Assembly: GCA_913043255.1 (NCBI GenBank)
Contig: CAJWLK010000005.1
Span: 110,224 to 159,002 of the forward strand
Origin: an uncultured Gemmatimonadota bacterium
Lineage (GTDB): Bacteria; Gemmatimonadota; Gemmatimonadetes; Palauibacterales; Palauibacteraceae
Length of the DNA: 48,779 nt
Direction: 5' to 3'
A program made the position numbers and the translations under genes. The notes below the pieces were generated by a model. The model saw only the letters and a list, made by a program, of their open reading frames with translations, was not told the origin of the DNA and made no database searches. Position 1 is the stretch's first letter, and each line of letters begins with the position of its first letter. Below are positions 22,836-31,030 of the stretch, piece after piece.

Positions 22836-24385
22836 TGAGAAAAACTGTACGGCGAATGGTCGTCTTGATAACCGGTTTCCTCATGGGATTTTCAGTTGTG
22901 TCAGGTCAAGATGTCGAGGCTGGAAAAGTCGTATATGATAAATGGTGTGCGGAATGCCACGGGATAGATGGTTTGGGAGATGGCTCTGCCGCGACCACGA
23001 TGCTTCCTCGTCCGAGAGATTTTTCGCAAGCTCGTTATCAGATTAGAACAACTGGGAGTGGGCAGCTGCCCACGGATGACGATCTGAGATTGGCTATTCA
23101 GGAAGGCCTACCTGGAACAACTATGCCAGGATGGCCAAATCTGTCAGGTCCGGAAACCGAAGATGTAATAGCTTATGTGAAGAGTTTGTCACGCTTCTTT
23201 GGGCAAGGTGACCCCCCTCAGTCTCTCGATTTCGGGTCCGATCCCGGAGGAGGTTCGGAGGCCATAGAAATAGGGGCGCAGGCTTACCTTACCTTGGAAT
23301 GTGAAGCGTGTCATGGGTCGGCTGGTCGTGGGGAAGGGACATCTTCCCCAACTCTTGAGGATTGGCGAGGTTTTCCGATTCGGGCAGCAGATTTAACTGA
23401 GGGTTGGTATCTCAACGGCGGCGGGAGTGTTGAAGACATCCACGCGCGAGTTCTCACAGGCTTAGATGGTACTCCAATGCCGGCAGCGTCAGATGCAATG
23501 AATGCAGGAGTAGTGAGTCCTGACGAAGTGTGGCAACTGGCACATTACATCGCGAGCTTGGGGTCGGCAGAGATGCCGACGTTGCGAGATGTTGTCCGAG
23601 TAGCACGCGTCGAGGGCACTCTTCCGACAGATGGGTCTGAGGCGGAGTGGGAAGGGGTAGACACTTTTTATTTCCCGCTGGCTGGCCAAGTGATCCAACC
23701 TCCTCGAAATTTTGCTCCGACTGTCGATGGAGTATATGTCCAGGGTCTACACGATGGTGTGGATATAGTCCTTCGTGTCCAATGGCATGATCCATCCGAA
23801 AGTCCAGATCCTGCCTGGGATGAATGGCAAGTCAAATTTATGAATGCCATCGATTTAGATGGTGACTCCTTGGTTGTGGATAGTCTTGAGGCTCCAATGG
23901 TTCGGCCGCCGGACGCTTTAGCGGTCCAATTCCCGTTCGAGATTCCAGAAGGGACTGAGAGGCCATATTTTCTAATGGGAGATGCACGGAATCCCGTTTA
24001 TCTCTGGACGTGGAATGACCAATCGGGAATTGGGGCGGGTCGTGGTCGGGGACTTGATTCGGTTGAAGAGTTGCCTGAAGATCCCGTTACAGGGAACGCA
24101 ACTTGGGAGGATGGCCGCTGGACACTTTATTTCCGACGGGCAGTCACTATGGAAGGGGATGGCTTGAGCTTCCAAGAAGGAACTGCGATTCCCGTTGCTT
24201 TCCTAGCCTGGGATGGCTCGAGCGGAGAGGTGGGGAAGCGCAACTCCATCAGTTCGTGGTATTATATGTTGCTTGATAAGCCAGCTTCAAGCACAGTAGT
24301 GGTAGCTCCACTCATTGCCATACTCTTGACTGGAGCGCTTGGTCTTGTTCTCGTGCGGCGGGCGCAAGATAGGGAACGAGGGTGA
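22835..24385 (+). CDS. Diheme cytochrome c fused to an ethylbenzene-dehydrogenase-like heme domain
   Basis: A 516-residue protein with signal peptide (about 1-24) and two cytochrome c domains (C-A-E-C-H from Cys38, C-E-A-C-H from Cys156). A beta-rich domain spans about 250-480 and resembles the gamma-subunit heme b-binding fold of ethylbenzene dehydrogenase and related DMSO-reductase-family enzymes (V-Q-W-H-D-P, D-A-L-A-V-Q-F-P, W-x-D-G-R-W-T-L-Y-F-x-R). A C-terminal helix near 488-508 anchors it. GGGGAGGAG precedes ATG 22835. No molybdenum catalytic subunit is present in the window. It is probably a periplasmic electron-transfer subunit of the bd-like complex. Confidence 0.87.
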   Translation: MRKTVRRMVVLITGFLMGFSVVSGQDVEAGKVVYDKWCAECHGIDGLGDGSAATTMLPRPRDFSQARYQIRTTGSGQLPTDDDLRLAIQEGLPGTTMPGWPNLSGPETEDVIAYVKSLSRFFGQGDPPQSLDFGSDPGGGSEAIEIGAQAYLTLECEACHGSAGRGEGTSSPTLEDWRGFPIRAADLTEGWYLNGGGSVEDIHARVLTGLDGTPMPAASDAMNAGVVSPDEVWQLAHYIASLGSAEMPTLRDVVRVARVEGTLPTDGSEAEWEGVDTFYFPLAGQVIQPPRNFAPTVDGVYVQGLHDGVDIVLRVQWHDPSESPDPAWDEWQVKFMNAIDLDGDSLVVDSLEAPMVRPPDALAVQFPFEIPEGTERPYFLMGDARNPVYLWTWNDQSGIGAGRGRGLDSVEELPEDPVTGNATWEDGRWTLYFRRAVTMEGDGLSFQEGTAIPVAFLAWDGSSGEVGKRNSISSWYYMLLDKPASSTVVVAPLIAILLTGALGLVLVRRAQDRERG

Positions 24386-24441
24386 CGACGGGGTTCCATC
24401 ATTAATGTTAAAGCAAATCTGCACTTATCACGGAGGAACAG

Positions 24442-25317
24442 ATGCGATCGTATCGGTGGCATAAGTCGGTAGCGTTGGTTGCAGCGGGGATGGTCGCCGC
24501 GTGTGGTGGTGGCGGTGACGGCGGTGGAGGCAGTGATACAGCTGGGGGGGCAGCTCCCGAGGCAGCCGTCCAGATTGATCCGGCAACGGTCGGCACGATC
24601 TCGGGTATGGTTAACTTCGCTGGCGAGGCTCCAGCCATGACACCAGTCGATATGTCGGGAGAACCCGACTGTGCGGCGGGCTATGGTGGAGACGGGCCTA
24701 TGAGCAACACGGTGTTGGCGTCCGGTGGCGGATTAGCCAATGTTTTTGTGTACTTGAGTGAAGGTGTTAGTGGAGGACCAGCAGCATCGGGGTCGGTTCC
24801 TCTTAATCAAGAGAATTGCCGATACGAGCCGCATGTATTTGGGGTCCAGTCTGGGCAAGATATCGCCATCACAAATAGTGACAATTTTCTTCATAACATC
24901 AATGCTAGCCCGACCGAGAACCGGGGCTTTAATATCAGTCAGCCCCGCGCTGGCATTACGAGCACCCAGAGCTTCAGTGTGGCCGAAGTCATGGTGCCGG
25001 TCCGCTGTGATGTTCATGGATGGATGACTGCCTACGTTGGAGTTGTGGACCATCCCTATTTCGCTACATCAGATGCGACCGGGAATTTTTCGATTGGCAA
25101 TGTCCCTGCTGGCACCTATACGGTGACGGCATGGCACGAGGAGTATGGCACGATGACGACCAGCGTGACGGTGACAGCACAAAGCACAGCTGAAATCGCC
25201 TTCGATTACAGTGCGGATATGGCGGGTGCCGAGGTGCCGATGAATGAGCCACTGGTGCTTCACCACGAGTCAGACGGTATTCACCGCGTGAGCTTGAATG
25301 GAGCGGCGGGTCGCTGA
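24442..25317 (+). CDS. Cupredoxin-like lipoprotein with C-terminal carboxypeptidase-regulatory-like domain
   Basis: A 291-residue lipoprotein (lipobox V-A-A-C, Cys21; Gly-rich spacer after it). Residues 50-195 or so look like a plastocyanin-type fold: N-S-D-N-F-L-H-N-I holds the first His, and V-R-C-D-V-H-G-W-M holds Cys, His and Met, a complete type 1 copper set. Residues 210-255 form a small beta-sandwich typical of carboxypeptidase regulatory-like domains (G-N-F-S-I-G-N-V-P-A-G-T-Y-T-V-T-A-W-H). GGAGG precedes ATG 24442. It lies between the cytochromes of the bd-like cluster and the cox operon, so it could pass electrons to one of the oxidases or help copper delivery. Confidence 0.8.
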   Translation: MRSYRWHKSVALVAAGMVAACGGGGDGGGGSDTAGGAAPEAAVQIDPATVGTISGMVNFAGEAPAMTPVDMSGEPDCAAGYGGDGPMSNTVLASGGGLANVFVYLSEGVSGGPAASGSVPLNQENCRYEPHVFGVQSGQDIAITNSDNFLHNINASPTENRGFNISQPRAGITSTQSFSVAEVMVPVRCDVHGWMTAYVGVVDHPYFATSDATGNFSIGNVPAGTYTVTAWHEEYGTMTTSVTVTAQSTAEIAFDYSADMAGAEVPMNEPLVLHHESDGIHRVSLNGAAGR

Positions 25318-25363
25318 GGCGTCCCCCTCCCTATAACCGCTAGCCTGAGCTAGGAGAGAACTC

Positions 25364-26029
25364 GTGGACTGGGCCTTGCCCCCCAATTATTCGACTTTCG
25401 GTGTGCAGATTGATCAGCTGTTTTGGATCATTTTCGTCATCACCGGAATTGCGTTCGTCCTCGTCGAAGCCGGACTCATCTTGTTTATTGTTAAGTATCG
25501 GAGTCGTACAGGACATAAGGCGTATTATACGCACGGATCTAATAAGCTTGAGATTATTTGGACTGTAGTACCGGCCTTGGTCTTTGTGGTCTTGGGAGTT
25601 TATTCGGCCGGACTTTGGGCCGACATCAAAAACCCTTCGAACATGCCGGAGGGTGCAATTGAATTTGAAGTGCGGGCGAAGCAATTCGAGTGGAACATTG
25701 TATATCCTGGCCCAGATGAAATATTGGGCACAGGAGATGATTTTGAAGTTCTCAATCAGTTCCATTTCCCAGCTGGTGAGCCCGTGATTGTTTATCTTGA
25801 GGCGGAAGATGTGATTCACTCATTCTTTATTCCGGAGCTACGCGTCAAACAGGATGCTGTTCCAGGGATGAGAATTCCGGTTTGGTTCGATGCAACTCAA
25901 ACGGGTGAGTTTGAGATCGCATGTGCCGAACTCTGCGGTCTCGGTCATTATCGTATGGAGGCCGCTGTGACCGTGCATGAACGAGCCGACTTTGACGCCT
26001 GGCAGGCTAGCCGGGCGTTGGCCCAGTGA
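25364..26029 (+). CDS. coxB: Cytochrome c oxidase subunit II
   Basis: A 221-residue subunit with two N-terminal helices (about 21-44 and 62-84) and a periplasmic cupredoxin domain. The binuclear CuA site is complete: a His in D-V-I-H-S-F-F, then Cys187, Cys191, His195 and Met198 in C-A-E-L-C-G-L-G-H-Y-R-M. There is no fused cytochrome c, so this is not a caa3-type subunit. GTG 25364 follows AGGAGAG. It opens the cox gene set (II, I, III, IV, ctaB). Confidence 0.96.
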   Translation: MDWALPPNYSTFGVQIDQLFWIIFVITGIAFVLVEAGLILFIVKYRSRTGHKAYYTHGSNKLEIIWTVVPALVFVVLGVYSAGLWADIKNPSNMPEGAIEFEVRAKQFEWNIVYPGPDEILGTGDDFEVLNQFHFPAGEPVIVYLEAEDVIHSFFIPELRVKQDAVPGMRIPVWFDATQTGEFEIACAELCGLGHYRMEAAVTVHERADFDAWQASRALAQ

Positions 26030-26044
26030 TCGAGAAAGGTTGAC

Positions 26045-27808
26045 ATGGCAACGATCGTAGCGGAGGCGCCCGGACAAGCGACGGGACACGCGGAGCACGA
26101 ACAGTCGTTTCTTCGGAAATACATCTTTTCATCCGACCATAAAATTATTGCAATCCAGTTCTTGTTTCTCACCTTATTCTTTTTGGCGGTGGGGGGACTC
26201 CTTGCGATGATGATGCGGTATCAGATCGCATGGCCGGATCAGCCTATTCCAGGCGGTGGCATCCTGCCGGAATCAATGGTCGCCAGTGGGTATATATTGC
26301 CCGAGTTTTACAATGCTCTTGTGACCATGCATGGGTCGATTATGGTTTTCCTTGCCATTATGCCTATGCTGGTGGGTGTATACGCCAACTATCTGATTCC
26401 TCTCCAACTGGGGACTCATGACATGGCGTTCCCACGCCTGAATATGTATTCGTTCTGGCTAATGGTCCCTGCTGGAATCATCACCTTGGCAAGCTTTTGG
26501 GTCATTGGTGGGGCGGCTGGCGCGGGTTGGACACTCTACGCACCCTTGAGCGCTCGCCCTGATCTGACCGGAGTTGAATTAGGACAAGTCATGTGGTTGG
26601 TGGCGCTGATCTTTATTGGGCTGTCTTCGATCCTTGGATCAGTCAATTACATAACGACAACGATTAATATGCGGGCACCGGGAATGACTTGGTTCCGCAT
26701 GCCCCTTACGATTTGGGCCTTGTTCATTACGGCAATTTTGGCGCTTCTCGCGATGCCAGTTTTGTCGGCTGCCGGGATTATGCTCTTATTTGATCAGACT
26801 CTCGGAACCTCCTTCTTCCTGCCCGAAGGTGGGGGGCAACCCTTGCTTTGGCAGCATTTGTTCTGGTTCTTCGGGCACCCCGAGGTCTACATCCTCATTT
26901 TGCCGGCCATGGGCTTTGTTTCGGAGATTCTTGCCACAGGGTCCCGAAAACCAGTCTTTGGCTATAAGGCTATGGTTTGGGCGATCGTGGCGATCGCATT
27001 TTTAGGATTCATTGTGTGGGGTCACCACATGTTTATGAGTGGAATGAACCCGACACTTGGCCTGTCCTTCACTGTGTCGACGCTACTCATTGCGGTCCCG
27101 TCCGCGATCAAGACGTTTAATTGGATGGGGACGATGTGGAGAGGGAACTTGAAGCTACATACTCCGATGTTGTTTGCGATTTCATTTGTGGCGCTATTCG
27201 CGATCGGAGGATTGTCAGGTGTCTTTATGGCTGCGACGCCCGTCGATATTTATATCCACGATACGTATTTTATCGTCGCTCACCTGCACTATGTTCTCTT
27301 TGGGGGAAGCCTCTTTGCGCTATTCGGAGCCATTTATTACTGGTTCCCGAAGATGTTTGGGCGGATGATGAGCGAGAAATGGGGGAAGGTCCATTTCTGG
27401 ACTACGTTCGTGCTCTATAATCTTGTTTTCTTCCCTATGCACGGTTTGGGTATGGTTGGGATGATGAGACGCATCTATGACTCAACTGGGTACGCTCATC
27501 TCGAAGGGATTCAAGATACAAATCAACTCATCACAGTGGCTGCGTTTGGGCTTTACCTGACGGGCTTCATTTTTGCGTTCAATTTCTTCTGGAGCATTTT
27601 TAAAGGGAAGAAGGCAAGCCGGAATCCCTGGGATGCGACTACTCTTGAATGGCAGACTCCTTCACCACCCAAGCATGGGAATTGGGATGAAGTTCCAGTG
27701 GTCTATCATGGTCCCCATGAGTACAGCCACCCAGACGTTCTTGATAAGGATTGGTTGGCTCAAAATGAGCGGCCTGATGTAGTCTCTCCTGCTGGTGGCT
27801 CTCATTAA
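26045..27808 (+). CDS. coxA: Cytochrome c oxidase subunit I (heme-copper, A1 type)
   Basis: A 587-residue catalytic subunit. H-P-E-V-Y gives the CuB His, the D-channel Glu and the cross-linked Tyr; G-H-H-M gives the two other CuB ligands; H-D-T-Y-F-I-V-A-H-L-H-Y carries the ligands for hemes a3 and a. The D-channel entry segment T-H-D-M-A-F-P-R-L-N is present. Together these mark the A1 family of proton-pumping oxidases. It lies 15 bases after coxB. A hairpin (27822-27837) separates it from coxC. Confidence 0.97.
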   Translation: MATIVAEAPGQATGHAEHEQSFLRKYIFSSDHKIIAIQFLFLTLFFLAVGGLLAMMMRYQIAWPDQPIPGGGILPESMVASGYILPEFYNALVTMHGSIMVFLAIMPMLVGVYANYLIPLQLGTHDMAFPRLNMYSFWLMVPAGIITLASFWVIGGAAGAGWTLYAPLSARPDLTGVELGQVMWLVALIFIGLSSILGSVNYITTTINMRAPGMTWFRMPLTIWALFITAILALLAMPVLSAAGIMLLFDQTLGTSFFLPEGGGQPLLWQHLFWFFGHPEVYILILPAMGFVSEILATGSRKPVFGYKAMVWAIVAIAFLGFIVWGHHMFMSGMNPTLGLSFTVSTLLIAVPSAIKTFNWMGTMWRGNLKLHTPMLFAISFVALFAIGGLSGVFMAATPVDIYIHDTYFIVAHLHYVLFGGSLFALFGAIYYWFPKMFGRMMSEKWGKVHFWTTFVLYNLVFFPMHGLGMVGMMRRIYDSTGYAHLEGIQDTNQLITVAAFGLYLTGFIFAFNFFWSIFKGKKASRNPWDATTLEWQTPSPPKHGNWDEVPVVYHGPHEYSHPDVLDKDWLAQNERPDVVSPAGGSH

Positions 27809-27821
27809 AAATGACAAGTAG

Positions 27822-27837
27822 CCGGTCTAAAGACCGG
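27822..27837 (+). repeat. Hairpin between coxA and coxC
   Basis: CCGGTCT-AA-AGACCGG: 7-base perfect arms around a 2-base loop, 13 bases after the coxA stop and 34 before the coxC start. It has no following T-run, so it is not a classical terminator. It may protect the 3' end of the coxBA message or set the ratio of subunits. Confidence 0.45.
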
Positions 27838-27871
27838 ACTCTCGCTGATACGTGAAAAGGAAATAGACCAG

Positions 27872-28486
27872 ATGGCACACGCCGCGACCGCAGCCCGGCC
27901 TCCCGAGAGGGGACTGGATGTATACACCCAAAAAGTGGGGATGTGGGTGTTCCTGTGTTCGGAGGTGATGTTCTTCGCGGGCTTGATTGGCTCATACGTA
28001 GTTTTACGTTTTGGAGCCTCATCCAGTTGGGCTGAACCAAATGAAGTTTTGAACGTGACCGTTACCGCGATCAACACGTTCATCCTTATTTGTAGTTCGG
28101 TTACTATGGTTAAGGCCTTCGCAGCTGCGGAGGCTGGTGATCAGAAGGGGATTAAGACATACCTCTTAGCCACAACCGCACTGGGAGCACTCTTCCTCGG
28201 GGTCCAAGTATACGAGTACTACGAGCTGATCTTTCACCAAAGCTGGGCAGGCAGTCACGGTTTCACGCCTCAGGCAGGGTTGTACGGTGCGACGTTCTTT
28301 ACCATGACCGGCTTCCATGGCTTCCATGTTCTCCTTGGGGTCATTTGTCTTGGGTGGGCAACGATTCGCGCGTACCAAGGCCATTGGGGTGCAGATAACA
28401 CGCATGGTCTTGAAGTGCTGGGACTCTATTGGCACTTCGTGGATCTAGTATGGATCATTCTCTTTACAATCGTCTATCTCATTTGA
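27872..28486 (+). CDS. coxC: Cytochrome c oxidase subunit III
   Basis: A 204-residue, five-helix COX3-family protein. Family stretches include K-V-G-M-W-V-F-L-C-S-E-V-M-F-F, F-T-M-T-G-F-H-G-F-H-V-L-L-G and L-Y-W-H-F-V-D-L-V-W-I. The short five-helix form, lacking the first two helices of the mitochondrial type, is common in bacteria. ATG 27872 follows an AAAAGGAAA ribosome-binding site. Part of the cox operon. Confidence 0.96.
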   Translation: MAHAATAARPPERGLDVYTQKVGMWVFLCSEVMFFAGLIGSYVVLRFGASSSWAEPNEVLNVTVTAINTFILICSSVTMVKAFAAAEAGDQKGIKTYLLATTALGALFLGVQVYEYYELIFHQSWAGSHGFTPQAGLYGATFFTMTGFHGFHVLLGVICLGWATIRAYQGHWGADNTHGLEVLGLYWHFVDLVWIILFTIVYLI

Positions 28487-28533
28487 GTGTGAGTGTTCAA
28501 GATTTGAGACCAAACAGCGCATGGAGCGAATGA

Positions 28534-28848
28534 ATGAGTGAAGCTGGCGAGCACACGGCGAGTGTCGCGTCGAGCGATCATGAGCATGAGGCACCAAAGT
28601 ACATGCTCATCTGGCTGTACCTCTTCATCCTAACTGTAGCCGAGGTAGGAGTGGCTCTCTTAGATGTCCTCCCCAAGTGGGTGATCGTTGTGTCATTATT
28701 GGCGATGGCCGTGTGGAAAGCGGTCCTAGTCGCCATGTACTACATGCACTTGAAGTTTGAGCCGAGTCGATTGCGGTTGGTAGCGGTGGCCCCGTTACCG
28801 GCAGTAGCTATCATGATCATCGTGATTATGATGGAGTACGTGTTGTAG
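28534..28848 (+). CDS. Cytochrome c oxidase subunit IV (prokaryotic COX4/CtaF type)
   Basis: A 104-residue protein with a His/Glu-rich N-terminus and three helices. The family marker is K-A-V-L-V-A-M-Y-Y-M-H-L-K-F-E near residues 62-76. This small subunit stabilises bacterial heme-copper oxidases and has no redox centre. It follows coxC by 47 bases. Confidence 0.92.
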   Translation: MSEAGEHTASVASSDHEHEAPKYMLIWLYLFILTVAEVGVALLDVLPKWVIVVSLLAMAVWKAVLVAMYYMHLKFEPSRLRLVAVAPLPAVAIMIIVIMMEYVL

Positions 28849-28875
28849 GTGGACTGAGTAGATGCTGAAGGTGTT

Positions 28876-29805
28876 GTGAGTACCGGAGATATCCCTTTCG
28901 AGCCTAGCTTGGAGGCGGACACCTCTGACGCTGCTAGGAAGAGGTCGTGGGGAGAAGTCGTCGGAAGCTTCTTTGAGTTAACGAAGCCCCGTATAACAGC
29001 CTTAGTTCTCGTAACGGCTGCCGCAGGATTTTTCCTTGGAAGTGGAGCGGGGTTCGAACCTCTCCTGTTTGTGAACGCGATTGCGGGTATCGCGCTTGTG
29101 GCGGCTGGGACAAGCGCGATGAATCAAGTTTTGGAGCGAGATGTTGATGCCCTGATGCTTCGAACGCGTGGCCGACCGGTTCCGACAGGTCGGATAGCGG
29201 CGATCCCGGCTGCAGTGTTCTCGGGACTTTTGGCTGGACTTGGGGTGGTGTATCTGGCCATGACGGTGAACGCGTTGACAGCGATACTCGCTGCGATTTG
29301 TTTCGCCATGTACGACTTCGTCTATACGCCCCTTAAACGTGTCCATTCTTTTTCGACGGTGGTCGGAGCGATCCCAGGAGCACTCCCAATTCTTGGCGGC
29401 TGGACAGCCGCCAGCGGTAGGTTGGAACCCGGAGGTTGGGCTCTTTTCATGGTTATGTTCTTGTGGCAACTTCCGCATTTTCTGGCTCTCGCATGGATTT
29501 TGCGCGAGGACTACAGAGCGGCTGGTCTCCAAATGTTGACCGTTGGAGATGAAAGAGGAGTGCAAACGCGACACCAAACGCTGATCTATACCCTAGTTCT
29601 ACTCCCTGTCACTCTTGTCCCGACACTGATAGGACTGGCTGGTCCCATATATTTCATTGGGGCCATACTGTTGGGTGCTGGATTTGTTTGGTATGCGGCA
29701 CAATTTAGCTGGAAGATCTCCACGGAGTGTGCACAACGCTTGTTTCGTTATTCCATCCTTTACCTCCCAGTCCTCCTGCTTCTTCTAGTACTGGACAAGT
29801 TTTAG
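28876..29805 (+). CDS. ctaB: Protoheme IX farnesyltransferase (heme O synthase)
   Basis: A 309-residue UbiA-superfamily prenyltransferase with the first Asp-rich motif N-Q-V-L-E-R-D-V-D-A-L-M-x-R-T-x-x-R-P near 77-96, then Y-D-F-V-Y-T-P-L-K-R and D-Y-R-A-A-G-L-Q-M. It converts heme b to heme O for the adjacent oxidase. No heme A synthase (ctaA) is visible in the window, so whether the oxidase carries heme A or O cannot be decided here. GTG 28876 is the start, 27 bases after subunit IV. Confidence 0.95.
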   Translation: MSTGDIPFEPSLEADTSDAARKRSWGEVVGSFFELTKPRITALVLVTAAAGFFLGSGAGFEPLLFVNAIAGIALVAAGTSAMNQVLERDVDALMLRTRGRPVPTGRIAAIPAAVFSGLLAGLGVVYLAMTVNALTAILAAICFAMYDFVYTPLKRVHSFSTVVGAIPGALPILGGWTAASGRLEPGGWALFMVMFLWQLPHFLALAWILREDYRAAGLQMLTVGDERGVQTRHQTLIYTLVLLPVTLVPTLIGLAGPIYFIGAILLGAGFVWYAAQFSWKISTECAQRLFRYSILYLPVLLLLLVLDKF

Positions 29806-29816
29806 AACGAGATTTG

Positions 29817-30077
29817 ATGATCAGCCAACTCTCGCTCTTGATTACTTCTGGCGAGCCTTTCCGTGTGATTTTGCAAGATAGCCCCCCATCTCAAGAAGGT
29901 TATGTGTGGATGTTTATTCTCATGGCTACCATGCCATATCTCCTTCTTGTGGTCATCGGTGGCGGGATTTTCCGGGCTCGACGTCGCCAACGTGAAGAGG
30001 AGGTCGCACGCGCGGTCCAGGAACAACAGGACTGGGAAGCGACGAGGTCGACCGAGGATTCAAAGTCAGAACGATGA
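29817..30077 (+). CDS. Small single-helix membrane protein
   Basis: An 86-residue protein with one helix (about 31-50) followed by a strongly charged, Arg/Glu-rich helical tail. I recognise no family. It starts 11 bases after the ctaB stop and its stop overlaps the ATG of the next gene, so it belongs to the oxidase operon. It may be a small assembly factor or accessory subunit, inferred from position only. Confidence 0.6.
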   Translation: MISQLSLLITSGEPFRVILQDSPPSQEGYVWMFILMATMPYLLLVVIGGGIFRARRRQREEEVARAVQEQQDWEATRSTEDSKSER

Positions 30078-31030
30078 GGACGACCTGTCGAGTTCGTGAC
30101 GGTTTCGTTGCGGGCTTGTTAGCAGGACTCGTCGTGGCCGTTCTCTTCCTCTTTTATGATTTGGGGCAACGAGCCCCACTGCAAACACCTGCTTTTCTTT
30201 GGGCTGCTGTAACACGGCAGGCGTTTACCGTCCCGTTGGCCGTTTCGATTATAGGGTTTGTCGTCATTCATTTTCTTGTCTGGGGTGGCCTGGGCACGTT
30301 CGCGGCGTTTTCGATTCGTTGGTTGAATCTTCCGTTAGATGTACTACTTGGAACCACTTTCGGTCTGTTGTTCGCCTCGTTGGTTTTTTATCTAGGGATA
30401 AGTGGAACACCCGAGGAGTTTGTTTTTTCCGCTCCGAGTTGGCCCGCTGTGCTCTTTGTGAATGGAGTGGGTGGGGCCGTTATGTTTCTGCAGATGGAAC
30501 GGTCTAGTGTTCAGTTGGACCTGCGAGGCTTGATAAGGTTTTTCAAGCCGAGTGAGGTGACTCGACAGGGCTTGTACACTGGACTTGTCGGAGGGATCGT
30601 TGTCGGAGTCTGGTTCTTGATATTGGATACCATCGTAAGGGAACCGCTCTATACGCCGGCGACGCTCGGGATGATTCTCTTTCAGGGAGGAGTTGGAACT
30701 GGGATGGGAAGTGTCAATGTGACGCTCATGCCAGCACTAGGCTATGGGCTATGGCACTTCGCCTTTTTTTTGATCGTGGGAGTTCTTATGTGGAACCACT
30801 TCGACGGGGAGGGGACTGCCCAGTTCCTTTTCCTCCAATTAATGTGCGTATCCATTGCACTTGATCTCTCACTGATTGTGGTGGCAGTGTTGCTCGAAAA
30901 TTGGATTCTACGGGAGTTAACTTGGTGGGCTATTCTTATTGGCAATGGTCTCGCAGCCGTTGCCATGGGCGGATATCTAATGAAACGCCGGCCCTATGAC
31001 CGCAAAGACCTTCGACTTGGAAACCTGTGA
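30074..31030 (+). CDS. Membrane protein with an internal duplication
   Basis: A 318-residue, roughly eight-helix protein. It consists of two related halves: G-F-V-A-G-L-L-A-G-L-V-V-A-V with L-F-Y-D-L-x-x-R-A-P-L-Q-T-P-A (about 10-40) matches G-L-Y-T-G-L-V-G-G-I-V-V-G-V with L-I-L-D-x-x-x-R-E-P-L-Y-T-P-A (about 166-196). Each half also carries a His in the following helix (H66 and the matching G-L-W-H). Function unknown. The end-to-start overlaps with both neighbours (ATGA, GTGA) tie it to ctaB and to the RdgB-type gene. Paired acidic and His residues in helices could bind a metal or heme, which is speculation. Confidence 0.7.
   Translation: MRTTCRVRDGFVAGLLAGLVVAVLFLFYDLGQRAPLQTPAFLWAAVTRQAFTVPLAVSIIGFVVIHFLVWGGLGTFAAFSIRWLNLPLDVLLGTTFGLLFASLVFYLGISGTPEEFVFSAPSWPAVLFVNGVGGAVMFLQMERSSVQLDLRGLIRFFKPSEVTRQGLYTGLVGGIVVGVWFLILDTIVREPLYTPATLGMILFQGGVGTGMGSVNVTLMPALGYGLWHFAFFLIVGVLMWNHFDGEGTAQFLFLQLMCVSIALDLSLIVVAVLLENWILRELTWWAILIGNGLAAVAMGGYLMKRRPYDRKDLRLGNL

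Noticed and set aside
29002..29577. 191-codon minus-strand open frame inside ctaB
   Set aside because: Covers catalytic motifs of ctaB on the other strand; translation rich in Arg, His and Ser with no recognisable fold.
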